From the NCBI GenBank assembly GCA_938005465.1, contig CALLNU010000003.1, positions 1-40,659 on the forward strand: 40,659 bases of DNA, given 5' to 3'. Shown in pieces: positions 26,678 through 35,201 of this stretch. The stretch comes from an uncultured Collinsella sp. (lineage in GTDB: Bacteria; Actinomycetota; Coriobacteriia; Coriobacteriales; Coriobacteriaceae). The notes beneath the pieces are model-generated. The model made no database searches. It was given only the letters and a program-made list of their open reading frames with translations, and had not been told where the DNA came from. A program made the position numbers and the translations under genes. Each line of letters begins with the position of its first letter. The stretch's first letter is position 1.

Positions 26678-27667
26678 ATGGATCAGGACAAGACAACCGT
26701 GATGGGCGGCTACGGTTCCGCGCAGGCTGGCGATAGTGCCGATGCGACCCGCGCTGTTCCCAACCCCGGTTATACCGACCCCGCCGCGACGCAGCCTTCT
26801 GCCGAGCCCACCCGGGTTATGGGCTATGGCGACACGGCGCAGGATTCTTACGCTGCATCTTCGCAAGGCCCCTATGGCAACGCAGCTCCGGATCCGTTTG
26901 ATTACGCGCCGCAGGATTCTTATGCTGCCTCGACGCCGAATTCCTATGACAGCCTGCCGCAGAATCCCATTCCGCAGCCTCAGCAGACGACGTATATGCC
27001 TCGCACGGCGCAGCCTCGCTACGAGTCGCGCGAGCCGTATCGCGAGTACCCCAAGTCGATTCCGCAATATGGCGAGGACGAGGAGAGGAAGCCGTCGCGT
27101 TCGTCGAGCGTGATCAAGAAGATCCTCATCGTACTGGCGATCTTCTTTGCGCTGTCGATTGTGTTTGCCATCGTGTCGGGCATGCTCAACAAGCGGGGGA
27201 GTTCAACGGCCGATGCCACTGCCGAGCAAACCGAGTCCGCCTCGTCAAGCACCGTCGATCTGAGCGATATCCCGGGGCAGTACTGGTCCAACGCCAAGAA
27301 GATCCTCAAGTCGCGCGGCGCCGATCTTTCGAATGCCGTGGTCCTGACTGATGATGGCTCAACGCCCGTCGTCGATGCCAACTGGGTCGTTGCTTCTGCC
27401 TACTATAACGACAACGGCAACCTCGAAATTCAACTCACGCACAAGAACAGTTCGGGCAACTCGTCCGACGGCCAAAGCGGTACCGACAGCTCGAGCTCCA
27501 ATACGCTGGAGGACTTGAGCAACAAGGCGCAGGAGTTGGGAGACAAGGCGCAAGAGCTGGGCGATACGGCACAAAATCTGGGCGATACCGCGCAGAACTT
27601 GGGCGACATGGCGACGGATGCCTGGAACGCCCTACAAAACGGCATCTCGGGCGCGCAGGGAAACTAG
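26678..27667 (+). CDS. Single-pass membrane protein with low-complexity N-terminus and heptad-like repeats
   Basis: No family is recognised in these 329 residues. Residues 1-140 are a polar, Pro/Tyr/Gln-rich, probably disordered cytoplasmic region with a repeated QDSYAAS motif. Thr sites followed by hydrophobics (TTVMGGYG, TRVMGYG) resemble, loosely, Ser/Thr-kinase/FHA targets. One membrane helix, KKILIVLAIFFALSIVFAIV, lies at about 145-168. The outside part has a Ser/Thr linker and a compact region (LSDIPGQYWSNAKKILKSRG, NWVVASAYYNDNGNLEIQL). It ends in four near-identical 7-residue units (AQELGDK, AQELGDT, AQNLGDT, AQNLGDM). The ATG follows GGAAAGG, and a TAGAAT box is at 26627-26632. It is monocistronic; role unknown. 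Confidence 0.7.
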   Translation: MDQDKTTVMGGYGSAQAGDSADATRAVPNPGYTDPAATQPSAEPTRVMGYGDTAQDSYAASSQGPYGNAAPDPFDYAPQDSYAASTPNSYDSLPQNPIPQPQQTTYMPRTAQPRYESREPYREYPKSIPQYGEDEERKPSRSSSVIKKILIVLAIFFALSIVFAIVSGMLNKRGSSTADATAEQTESASSSTVDLSDIPGQYWSNAKKILKSRGADLSNAVVLTDDGSTPVVDANWVVASAYYNDNGNLEIQLTHKNSSGNSSDGQSGTDSSSSNTLEDLSNKAQELGDKAQELGDTAQNLGDTAQNLGDMATDAWNALQNGISGAQGN

Positions 27668-27679
27668 CTGTTAAGTGGG

Positions 27680-28861
27680 CTACAGCTGCTCGGCCGGACG
27701 GTCGGGCGAGCTGAAGCCCGAGTCAAATGTGACGACGCACGAGGCATCGGGCCGGCGCTCGTGCACGATGCGCGTGACGAGCTCCAGCAGCTCCTCGTCG
27801 GATATGTCAAAGCCGTCGGGACGCACCAGGTCAAACGAAACGAACCCGTCGTGCTCGTGCAGGTCGTGGATGGAGAGCGCGGGATCGATCTGCATGATGC
27901 CGCGCTTGACCCAGCCACGCAGATCGTCGCCGGTGGTGGCGATGGGGTCGCAGTGTAGCGTGATGTCGATGCCCATCTGATGCTTGATATCGTGTTCGAT
28001 GGTGTCCAGAATCTCGTGATGTTCAAACGCATCGCCCTCGCCGGGCATCTCCACGTGGGCGCTGGCAAACTGACGACCGGGGCCGTAGTCATGCACCATC
28101 AGGTCGTGCGTGCCCAAGACCTGCGGATACGACATAATCTTGTCGCGGATTGCCTGGACGAGCTTGGGGTCGGGCGCTTGCCCCAACAGCGGGCTGATGG
28201 CGTCGCGCACCAGGCCCATGCCGCTGATGCAGATGAAGATGCCCACGCCCAGGCCCGCCCAGCCGTCGAGGTCAAAGCCGGTCGTCTGCGAAATAAGCGC
28301 CGCCGCTAAGACCGAGCCCGAGGTGATGACGTCATTCTTGGAGTCCTGCGCCGTGGCGATGAGCGTCTCCGAGTCGATGCGGTCGCCCAGCGTGCGGTTG
28401 AACGCCGCCATCCAGAGCTTAACGATCATGGACAGGACAAGGGCTGCCATGGAGAGCGCCGAATACACGGTGGGGGAGGGCTTGATGATCTTGGTGACCG
28501 ACTCCAGGATCAGGTTGATGCCGACAGCGCAAACGAGAACGGCGACAAACAAGCCGGCGAGGTACTCGTAGCGGCCGTGGCCATAGGGGTGGCCTTCGTC
28601 GGCCGGGCGGCTGGCAAGGCGGAACCCGAGCAGGCTCACGATGTTGCTCGAGGCGTCGGAGAGGTTGTTGAAGGCGTCGGCGATGAGCGAGACGGAGCCC
28701 GCGAGCAGGCCCGCGATGCCCTTGGCCAGACACAGGGTGATGTTGAGGCCAATGCAAATGAGGCTTGCGGCAAAGCCCGCGTTGGTGCGGCAGGAGGTAT
28801 CGACCGGCTTGCTTTCGCTGCCGGGAACAAGCGTATGTACCAGCCGATTTACAAATAGCAT
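27680..28861 (-). CDS. Cation diffusion facilitator family transporter
   Basis: A 393-residue CDF transporter that exports divalent metal (Zn, Fe, Mn or Co) in exchange for protons at the membrane. It has about six helices. The metal-site motifs are SLIADAFNNLSD (helix 2) and HPYGHGRYEYLAG, with a second site in DSKNDVITSGSV (helix 5). The cytoplasmic C-terminal domain carries His/Asp residues (GTHDLMVHDYG, VEMPGEGD, HHEILDTIEHDIK). The open frame extends upstream to 29020, but I choose the ATG at 28861 (MLFVNRLVH) because TGAGGACG precedes it by about 8 bases. The C-terminal tail is longer than usual. It is divergent from the zinc-ribbon gene, and the metal cannot be told from sequence. Confidence 0.9.
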   Translation of the reverse strand: MLFVNRLVHTLVPGSESKPVDTSCRTNAGFAASLICIGLNITLCLAKGIAGLLAGSVSLIADAFNNLSDASSNIVSLLGFRLASRPADEGHPYGHGRYEYLAGLFVAVLVCAVGINLILESVTKIIKPSPTVYSALSMAALVLSMIVKLWMAAFNRTLGDRIDSETLIATAQDSKNDVITSGSVLAAALISQTTGFDLDGWAGLGVGIFICISGMGLVRDAISPLLGQAPDPKLVQAIRDKIMSYPQVLGTHDLMVHDYGPGRQFASAHVEMPGEGDAFEHHEILDTIEHDIKHQMGIDITLHCDPIATTGDDLRGWVKRGIMQIDPALSIHDLHEHDGFVSFDLVRPDGFDISDEELLELVTRIVHERRPDASCVVTFDSGFSSPDRPAEQL

Positions 28862-29078
28862 AACGATCGTCCTCACAATCATGTTTAAGGGGATAGTGTA
28901 GCTCGCATGGGCGCACCGTGCGCCGGTGCTCAGAAAATGCAGCAATGGTCTGCCCGCGCTAACGAGTGGGGCTTCTTGTCCGACCGGGTGCTCCATTTTG
29001 GGCCACATGGGTATGGGCACGCACCGATTTGCTCGACATACTTAATGTCGACAGCCCTGTGCAAAGGAGGACGTTTCC

Positions 29079-30416
29079 ATGGACGAGATGTTTGCCATTA
29101 AATGCCAAAACTGCGGCGGCCCCATGTATTCGCATCAGGCAAAGCGCAGTTTTGAGTGCGCCTATTGCGAAACGGTTATTCCGTGGCAAGCGGACGCCGG
29201 GGAGCCCAAGAGCGCCCTGGGTATCCGTCATACGCCGCTGACGGTGGTTGACGGGCTGCTCAAGCTCACGCACGTCTCGCAGCTCGAGCGCCCAGAGGAC
29301 CCGGACTGGTATTTCTTCAATTCGTACTGGCGCAATCAGTCGGTCCTGGAGCATCTGCTGTGGGAAGATCGCGGAACGGCGCAGGAGTTCCAAGAGGCGA
29401 CGCATGTGAGCATTCCCTGCCCCTTCTGCGGCGCATCCTTTGAGGGGTCATCGACCCAGCGCGTGTTTGAGTGCCCGTCCTGCGGCAACAAGATTGGCGT
29501 GGCCGACCTGCTCAAGCCCGGCACGTTTAGTAAGCGCCTGACCATGGGCGTGGGTGCCGAATACGTTCCCGAACAGGGCGTGCCCTGTGAGATATCGCCG
29601 CAGCAGGCACGTGCCAACGCGCTGCAGCTGGTGCGTCAGTACCCCGATGCCTTTGCCGGTCACGACGTGGAAGACGCGATCCAAAACGACATGATGCTCT
29701 TCTATTTCCCCATGGCGCTCGCGGACCTGCGCATGATGGCGTCCTTCCCGGGCAAGGGCCTGAGCAAGGAGACCCTGGTGTACTACGAGGTGCTCGACTG
29801 GGCATATCCTAGGGCCAACTACCTGGATGTTCGCCTTATGGGCATTTTGGAGCCGTGGGACTTTGGCAAGGTGGGGCCGTTTGATCCGGCCATGCAGGAA
29901 GGCGACTTCCGCGTTGTCTCAGTCGATGCGTCCACCAAGGACCAGGTGGTCATTGATAAGCTGGCGCTCGATATTGCCGGCAACGATGCCGAGACGGTGC
30001 TGGGGCTCAATAAAAAGAGCATCCGCGCTTGGGCGCGCAAGGCTCGCAAACATAAGGACGGCCTGGTGATGGTACCGGTCTACTTTGTCGATCGCCCGGC
30101 GTCGGATGGCCGCGACGGCGAGCAGGTGCGCATTGCCGTGAACGGCCAGACGGGTCGCGCGGCCGCGGTGGTGTTTAGCGACAAGCGCGAGACGCATGTG
30201 GTGGCACCGCTCAATCCCAACGTGATGCTGTCGAGCGAAAGCACCGTGCACGCCACGCCCATCGAGGTCAAATACGTTAAATCGCCCTTCCTGTACCAGA
30301 TCGTGCGCCGTGGAGGCGGCGAGCAACCGCGCCAGGTTGCAGCCGCCGTCGAGGGTTCCTACCGAGAGGAGAAGCCCAAACGCCGCGGTCTGCTGGGTGC
30401 GCTATTTGGGAAGTAG
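29079..30416 (+). CDS. Protein with two zinc ribbons, unknown function
   Basis: The 445 residues have two CxxC...CxxC zinc ribbons, C9/C12-C27/C30 (CQNCGG ... CAYC) and about C114/C117-C131/C134 (CPFCGA ... CPSCGN). The first lies at the N-terminus, the second after a linker of about 80 residues. A mixed alpha/beta region without recognisable catalytic motif follows, then a basic tail (EEKPKRRGLLGALFGK). There is no signal peptide or membrane helix. It may be an adaptor that binds protein or nucleic acid; this is inference. The ATG at 29079 has AAAGGAGG at 8 bases. It is divergent from the CDF gene across 217 bases that contain a GACAT-ACTTA-ATGTC hairpin. Confidence 0.72.
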   Translation: MDEMFAIKCQNCGGPMYSHQAKRSFECAYCETVIPWQADAGEPKSALGIRHTPLTVVDGLLKLTHVSQLERPEDPDWYFFNSYWRNQSVLEHLLWEDRGTAQEFQEATHVSIPCPFCGASFEGSSTQRVFECPSCGNKIGVADLLKPGTFSKRLTMGVGAEYVPEQGVPCEISPQQARANALQLVRQYPDAFAGHDVEDAIQNDMMLFYFPMALADLRMMASFPGKGLSKETLVYYEVLDWAYPRANYLDVRLMGILEPWDFGKVGPFDPAMQEGDFRVVSVDASTKDQVVIDKLALDIAGNDAETVLGLNKKSIRAWARKARKHKDGLVMVPVYFVDRPASDGRDGEQVRIAVNGQTGRAAAVVFSDKRETHVVAPLNPNVMLSSESTVHATPIEVKYVKSPFLYQIVRRGGGEQPRQVAAAVEGSYREEKPKRRGLLGALFGK

Positions 30417-30557
30417 GGGAGTAGCACCGGTTGTTGCCGTAAGGTGATGGCCGGGGGTGCGGGGCAGCTCTCAGGAGTGCGGGCTGCCGTCTGATTGTTT
30501 GAGGGTGCCAGATGTAAATAAACAGTGGAGCGGCTGCAAAAGAGCCTCCTCACTGGG

Positions 30558-30665
30558 TAAAATCAGGTTGTGCCGCGGAACCCGCTCCTCAGCTAGTCAC
30601 ACTTCGGAAGCGCGGGCAACGCAGGTATTATCGTCTAAAGGGCCGGCTGCAACCGGCCCTTTTCT
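30558..30665 (+). ncRNA. Candidate small transcript ending in a strong terminator
   Basis: The gap 30417-30841 has no convincing gene. Within it a strong terminator (30637-30665) is preceded by a TAAAAT -10-like box (30558-30563) with no good -35. A possible RNA of about 95 bases would contain a CTTCGGAAG hairpin and a GGTTGTGCC/GGGCAAC closing pairing. No known RNA family is recognised, and the SRP and tRNA patterns do not fit. The alternative is the trailing end of the zinc-ribbon transcript. The rest of the gap, 30666-30841, shows nothing I can name. Confidence 0.25.
30637..30665 (+). terminator. Rho-independent terminator with no adjacent gene
   Basis: AAAGGGCCGG (30637-30646) pairs perfectly with CCGGCCCTTT (30653-30662) around a CTGCAA loop, followed by TTCTG. 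It is 220 bases after the zinc-ribbon gene and convergent with the DUF1016 gene. Confidence 0.8.
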
Positions 30666-30841
30666 GTGGCAGCCAATGGACCCACATCAGACGAAGGCCG
30701 CGTCTTTGCCTGTCAGGTCACGCTCGCCAGCCACGGCTAGAATGTCGTTGCCGGCGTCCATGACCGGTATTGTTTCGTAGCGTGCGTCGCAACCGCGAGT
30801 GCGCCTGCGACGGCTGCGGTGGCTTCGGTCGCAACGTGCTG

Positions 30842-31891
30842 CTACCCTTGCGCTTCGCCATTAGACGCTTCATTGATGGCGCGGTACTCGGCACTCAGCT
30901 CGCGCGCCAGCTCTTCCTTGCTTGGAAGGTACGGCAGGTATTTGGCGGCAAACACTTGGTCGTTGTCTTCGGGCAGCGTGTACTCGACAATCGAGTCGCT
31001 TTTGTCCGCGCAGAGCACGATGCCTATAGGCGGATTGTCGCCTTCGTTCATGAGCTCACGCGTGTAGTAGTTCACATACATTTGCATCTGGCCCAGGTCC
31101 TGATGCGTAAGGTCATCGGTCTTAAGGTCGATGAGCACGAAGCAGCGCATTAGATAGTTGTAAAACACAAGGTCAATATAGAAATGGCGCCCATCAAAGG
31201 TGATGCGCTTTTGGCGCGCCTCGAAAGCGAAACCACGGCCAAGCTCCAGCAGGAACTTCTGAAGATGCGTGATGAGTGCCTGCTCTAGATCGCTCTCGCG
31301 AAACGCAGCATCGTCCGAGAAACCTAAAAACTCCAGTACATATGGGTCGCGGATGATATCCTCGGGGCGACGAGCCGGGGCGCTCTTTTGGATTTCCTGG
31401 GTGACGGCCTCCTTGTCCTTGCTGGCAAGTAGGCGCTCGCGGAACATGGTGTTGATCTGGCGCTCGAGCTGACGCGTGCTCCAACGAGAATCGGCGCATT
31501 CGTTCATGTACCAGGCGCGAGCATCAGGGTCGGGAATGCGCATCAACCTGCGGTAATGAGTCCAGCTCAATTCGGGACGCAGTGAGTCCCGAATTGGAAA
31601 TGCAAGATAGAACTGACGCATTTTGCGCAGCTCCCTTGCTTCAAAACCCTTACCAAAATCCTTGGTAAGTCTGATTGCGAGGGCCTTGAGCAGGGCCTCT
31701 CCATACTTGGCACGATCCTCTCCGCCCTGCTCATCAACAATGCTCTTGCCGATCTCCCAATACGCCTCAACCATCGCAAAGTTAACGGCGGTATAGGCCT
31801 TGTCGCGAGCGGCGTTGAGAATCGAGGAAACCTGCTTGTAAAAAACTTCTGGCACGATTGCCGATTCTCCACGGTTTGCCAGTTCGCCCAT
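30842..31891 (-). CDS. DUF1016 / YhcG family PD-(D/E)XK nuclease
   Basis: A 349-residue YhcG-type protein. The N-terminal DUF1016_N domain (EAYWEIGKSIVDEQGGEDRAKYGEALLKALA, then ELRKMRQFYLAFP, ELSWTHYRRLMRI) is followed by the C-terminal nuclease. The nuclease has ITFDGRHFYIDLVFYN, the catalytic FVLIDLKTDDL and the GQMQMYVNYY helix. The family is often found inside type I restriction loci or as a lone accessory gene; no restriction or methylase genes are near here. The start is the ATG at 31891; a GTG directly before it (31894) is also possible. GAGGAAA lies about 14 bases upstream. Nuclease activity and defence role are inferred from the family. Confidence 0.88.
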   Translation of the reverse strand: MGELANRGESAIVPEVFYKQVSSILNAARDKAYTAVNFAMVEAYWEIGKSIVDEQGGEDRAKYGEALLKALAIRLTKDFGKGFEARELRKMRQFYLAFPIRDSLRPELSWTHYRRLMRIPDPDARAWYMNECADSRWSTRQLERQINTMFRERLLASKDKEAVTQEIQKSAPARRPEDIIRDPYVLEFLGFSDDAAFRESDLEQALITHLQKFLLELGRGFAFEARQKRITFDGRHFYIDLVFYNYLMRCFVLIDLKTDDLTHQDLGQMQMYVNYYTRELMNEGDNPPIGIVLCADKSDSIVEYTLPEDNDQVFAAKYLPYLPSKEELARELSAEYRAINEASNGEAQG

Positions 31892-32059
31892 CACTGTCGC
31901 CCCACTTTCCTCTTGTGGAATGCATCTTTATCGCATTTAGTTTAAAGCCTCGCGCGGACACGAATTGCTGTGCTGTCTAGCACCTTCGCATGGGAGCCTT
32001 GCGGTGACTTAAATGTGGCCATAGAGACAGTTTTAACGAGCCCTATGGAGGTGACGCGC

Positions 32060-32329
32060 ATGGACAACAACACTTTGCTGTTCCAGGACAAAGGTTCGGG
32101 CAGGTTTAAAGACGTCAGGATCTACCCTAACCGTATCGAGGTGCTCAAGAAGGGCACGTTTGGTGGCAAGCACACCGAGATCGTTTACCTTAAGGACATC
32201 ACGGGGGTCAACAGGATCAAGGGCCGCGACGTTTTTCTGCGCAATCGACTGTTAACCGCTTGCGTCTTTAGTCTGAGCAGTCGTGCGAAGGCCCAGGAGT
32301 TTGTTAACGCGCTGAACATGGTGATGTAG
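32060..32329 (+). CDS. Small PH-domain-like protein
   Basis: An 89-residue beta-rich protein with a final helix (SSRAKAQEFVNALNMVM), the pattern of bacterial PH-like domains. It reads RFKDVRIYPNRIEVLKKGTFGGKHTEIVYLKDITGV. The frame opens at 31970, but GGAGGTGA at 32047-32054 sets the start at the ATG at 32060 (MDNNTLLFQDKG) with 8-base spacing. There is no signal peptide. It stands alone, and its partner is unknown. The PH assignment rests on pattern and length only. Confidence 0.65.
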   Translation: MDNNTLLFQDKGSGRFKDVRIYPNRIEVLKKGTFGGKHTEIVYLKDITGVNRIKGRDVFLRNRLLTACVFSLSSRAKAQEFVNALNMVM

Positions 32330-32357
32330 CCCATGGCGGCGTTCGGGCCAAGATAAA

Positions 32358-32394
32358 AATCGGGGGCACAGAACGGTGTCCTGCGCCTCCGATT
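32358..32394 (-). terminator. Terminator of the PI-PLC-like gene
   Basis: AATCGGAGGC (minus strand, from 32394) pairs with GCCCCCGATT (32367-32358) with one mismatch, followed on the minus strand by TTTTATCT. It lies 31 bases past the stop at 32425. Confidence 0.7.
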
Positions 32395-32424
32395 GAGTCG
32401 ATGCGTCTAAAAAGGCAGGCTTGT

Positions 32425-34896
32425 CTATTCGCTGTCGTCCCCAGCGTTTTCGCGGTCACTGGCAAGTATTGCTGCGCCGGCGACCGTCGTCGCTACGGCG
32501 GCGGCAGCTAGCCCGGCGGCAATGCCGGAGCCGTCGCCCGTGTCGGCGAGTTTTCCGCCCGAGCCCTTGCCCTTGTTGCCCTTACCGTTCTTGTCCGCGC
32601 TGCCCGCGTTGGCGCCAGTGCCGGTGCCGGCGCCGCCTGCACTGCCCGAGGCCGCTACGGTAAAGCTTGCGGCTCCGTCGGTGGCAAGCGTGTAGTTTTG
32701 CGCCGCGTCGCCCAACAGGCCTTTCGCACGCACCCAATACGTCCCCGCGGCAAATGCCTCACCCTCGGCCGCTGCCGTGCCCGGAGCGCCGTTTGCATCG
32801 TGCATAAACTCGAGCTGGGCCGTGCAGGCATCGGTTTCGAGCTTGCCCTCGAGTGATGCCGCAATCTTGGCGCGCACGTCCTCGCCGGCCTTAAGGCCTT
32901 CGAGTCCCTCAAAATGAGGCGTCAGCACGCGCGGATCGATATCGATGGGCACGGATCCCTGCAGCCCTATAACGGTCTCATTGAGCAAGGCATCGACATC
33001 AACGTATTCGATGGCAAAAGCGCTTCCCGAAGCCGCCACGTTGAGTACGTTGCTGCTGTCGACGAGGCGGAAATGACCCTCGCCAACGGTCTTGCCGTCC
33101 TGGAGCGAGGCGTCGCTCAGCGAGTCACCATATGTCATGTGCATGCGGGCTGGGAGGTAGCACGAAGCCGTCTGCTTGTGCTGCGTATCGTAATTGCGCT
33201 GGTAGATGCTTCGGGCCAGTGCCGCATCAACAAAGTCGGACGCAATGATGCCAATGTGCTTGCGGCAGTCCGCCTTTGTGCTCTCAACTCCGCTATTGTT
33301 TATATACGAGCTCTTGTACAGGTGCTCGTCGACCACTCGCGCTGCGGTAAAAGGGTTGTTTTGCGTGCAGCTCGTGTAGTTGATAAACCAGCAGCGCTCC
33401 GTTGCCTGCACCGTTGTCCCGTCCGCGGCAGTGATATCTACGGTGCTGCGCTCGAACTCGGACGCTGCCTTCAGGGCCATATCGACCCAGTCGATCTTAC
33501 TGGATCCCGTGCAGTCGTAATGGTCTTGGGCATATACCTTGGTGCAATAGGGCTCTTTGGCACCCGCATTGCCCGCAGCCTCAAAGCCTCGCGCGTCTTG
33601 GACGAGGCACATGGACTTTCCGGAATGCGTCTTGATTTTGTCGTCCCATTCGGTGAGGTCGAGGCCCCACGTGTGGCCGTCTACACTGTCGCCGGCGAGT
33701 TTAAATCGACGCAACAAGACGATCTTTCCGCGCACCTCGTTCAGTGTGGGGACATGGCTCGACGTATAGAACAGATCGGAGTTATTGTCCATAACATTGG
33801 CGAAAGCCGTCGTAACACTGTCGTCGGTGGCTTCGTCGTTGCCTCGTGACACCAGCATGATGAGCGCTTCTGACGGGTTTTCGTTCAAAAATGTTTTGAA
33901 GTAGCCGATGACATCGGAGAGATGTATAAAGCCCCCGTCTTTTTTGAGCAGGTAGCATATTCCATGGTCGATGCCGGGGTCGCCGTTCTCGTTGTTCTTT
34001 CCAAGTCGGATATCAAAATAGCGAATGCCTTCGAGCAGCTGCGTGGGGATGTAATCCTGCTGGCACTTTGCAAGCGAGGTTTGGGGCTCGGTGTCGTTGT
34101 CGACGCTGCAGGTGCTTGAATCATGCGTGCCCGGGATGCTCAGCTCGTCGAGGTATTTGTTGCCGTCGACGTATTTCATCCAGCATGGTCCGTCGACGTA
34201 GCTGCTATACGTGATCCAGTCGATACTTCTAACCGTGGTATTGATCTCGCCCTTGTCGTAACCGACAAGCTCGAGCTCCCACGGAATGCTCTTACTCTTA
34301 TGGCAGATCTTATTGTTGTCCTGGTCTTTGCCGTCCTTTTCTATGGCCAGGTACTTAATGTCTTTTTTCTCGGTTTCTTTCTCGACCGTGCGGTCTCGGA
34401 TGATATAGGTACCGTTTGGTTGACGCTCGAACGCAAAAGAGCGACTGGCCTTGCCGTCATGCTCGCCACTCCATACATGGATGACCTTTCCATCTTTGTC
34501 CGAGTCGCCATCGACCGACCAAATGCTGTAGCCCGTCTTCTTGTGCTCTTCGAAATTGAGCAGGGTGCGGATGGCATACCAGTTTGTATCGTCATTCTTG
34601 GTCGTTACGTTCTCAAGGATGAGCTTGCTGGACGTGCCGTCATTAAACAGATGGCAGACGTTGCCGATGACGTTGCCGTCTTCGTTAACGCTTGCGGTAC
34701 GAAAATAGCCCGCGGGGCGAAGGCGAATGACGAAATTGTTGAGGCTGACCGACGCTGTGGCAGCGTCGTCTGCAAATGCCGCTCGTGGGCCAATGCCCAA
34801 TGCCGCGGTTTCGGGCAGGCTTGCAAGTGGCGACAACACCGCGAGTCCAAGGCCCAACGTAAATGCTCGGCGGCTGATGGCGTGGTGTTCGGTCAT
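32425..34896 (-). CDS. Tat-exported, wall-anchored phosphatidylinositol-specific phospholipase C-like protein
   Basis: An 823-residue surface enzyme. The N-terminus has a Tat signal (SRRAFTLGLG, 8-17) with likely cleavage near AFA-DD (about 42). Residues 50-220 resemble a ricin-type beta-trefoil (VIHVWSGE, SFAFERQPNGTYIIRD). The PI-PLC X domain follows, with ELSIPGTHDSST (first catalytic His, about 258), YFDIRLG and GIDHGICY (second His, about 310), both retained. The C-terminus has a Gly/Ala-rich linker, LADTGDGSG (about 779), a hydrophobic helix and an acidic tail. LAxTG is the motif of class E sortases. GGAGA precedes the ATG. It would cleave PI or GPI-type lipids outside the cell; the substrate is inferred. 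Base composition is less GC-rich than its neighbours. Confidence 0.85.
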   Translation of the reverse strand: MTEHHAISRRAFTLGLGLAVLSPLASLPETAALGIGPRAAFADDAATASVSLNNFVIRLRPAGYFRTASVNEDGNVIGNVCHLFNDGTSSKLILENVTTKNDDTNWYAIRTLLNFEEHKKTGYSIWSVDGDSDKDGKVIHVWSGEHDGKASRSFAFERQPNGTYIIRDRTVEKETEKKDIKYLAIEKDGKDQDNNKICHKSKSIPWELELVGYDKGEINTTVRSIDWITYSSYVDGPCWMKYVDGNKYLDELSIPGTHDSSTCSVDNDTEPQTSLAKCQQDYIPTQLLEGIRYFDIRLGKNNENGDPGIDHGICYLLKKDGGFIHLSDVIGYFKTFLNENPSEALIMLVSRGNDEATDDSVTTAFANVMDNNSDLFYTSSHVPTLNEVRGKIVLLRRFKLAGDSVDGHTWGLDLTEWDDKIKTHSGKSMCLVQDARGFEAAGNAGAKEPYCTKVYAQDHYDCTGSSKIDWVDMALKAASEFERSTVDITAADGTTVQATERCWFINYTSCTQNNPFTAARVVDEHLYKSSYINNSGVESTKADCRKHIGIIASDFVDAALARSIYQRNYDTQHKQTASCYLPARMHMTYGDSLSDASLQDGKTVGEGHFRLVDSSNVLNVAASGSAFAIEYVDVDALLNETVIGLQGSVPIDIDPRVLTPHFEGLEGLKAGEDVRAKIAASLEGKLETDACTAQLEFMHDANGAPGTAAAEGEAFAAGTYWVRAKGLLGDAAQNYTLATDGAASFTVAASGSAGGAGTGTGANAGSADKNGKGNKGKGSGGKLADTGDGSGIAAGLAAAAVATTVAGAAILASDRENAGDDSE

Positions 34897-35102
34897 AACT
34901 TCTCCATTCGTAGAGTGCGGTTATGCGATAGTTTTGGTCACTATACTGCTCAGATGTTTAAAGATGCTGGTTTAATTGTCTGCGCGGCGCAATAAATCGG
35001 CGGGCGGACGTGTTGGGGTGTTTGTCGTTTTCGTACTGTTGCTACATTTGGAGCGGTTCCGGCGTCCGGCATCCTCGCGTTCGTTGGCTACCGGCATAAG
35101 AA

Positions 35103-35130
35103 AGGGAGGGTCGGTTTACCGGCCCTCCCT
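35103..35130 (-). terminator. Terminator of lipoprotein gene 1
   Basis: A 12-bp stem, AGGGAGGGTCGG (35103-35114) with CCGGCCCTCCCT (35119-35130), loop TTTA. On the minus strand it runs into TTTCTTA. The same GGGAGGG-CGG stem recurs after the paralogous gene (35939-35967). The remainder of 34897-35201 holds only a possible TATAGT -10 (34945-34940, minus) for the PI-PLC gene. Confidence 0.8.
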
Positions 35131-35201
35131 GGGTACGAAGCGCTGGGGAACCGTCGCTTGTTTGCACTGCGCCCGTGTTTCCCGCTGCGCTCGCCAGTCG
35201 C

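Noticed and set aside
30560..30640. SRP (4.5S) RNA or tRNA in the gap
   Set aside because: The GGAA-tetraloop core of SRP RNA and the T-loop and acceptor pattern of tRNA are absent.
30680..30841. Possible gene relic on the minus strand reading RYETIPVMDAGNDILAVAGERDL to a stop
   Set aside because: A short plausible stretch, but there is no start, no ribosome site and no recognised family. It is too weak to annotate.
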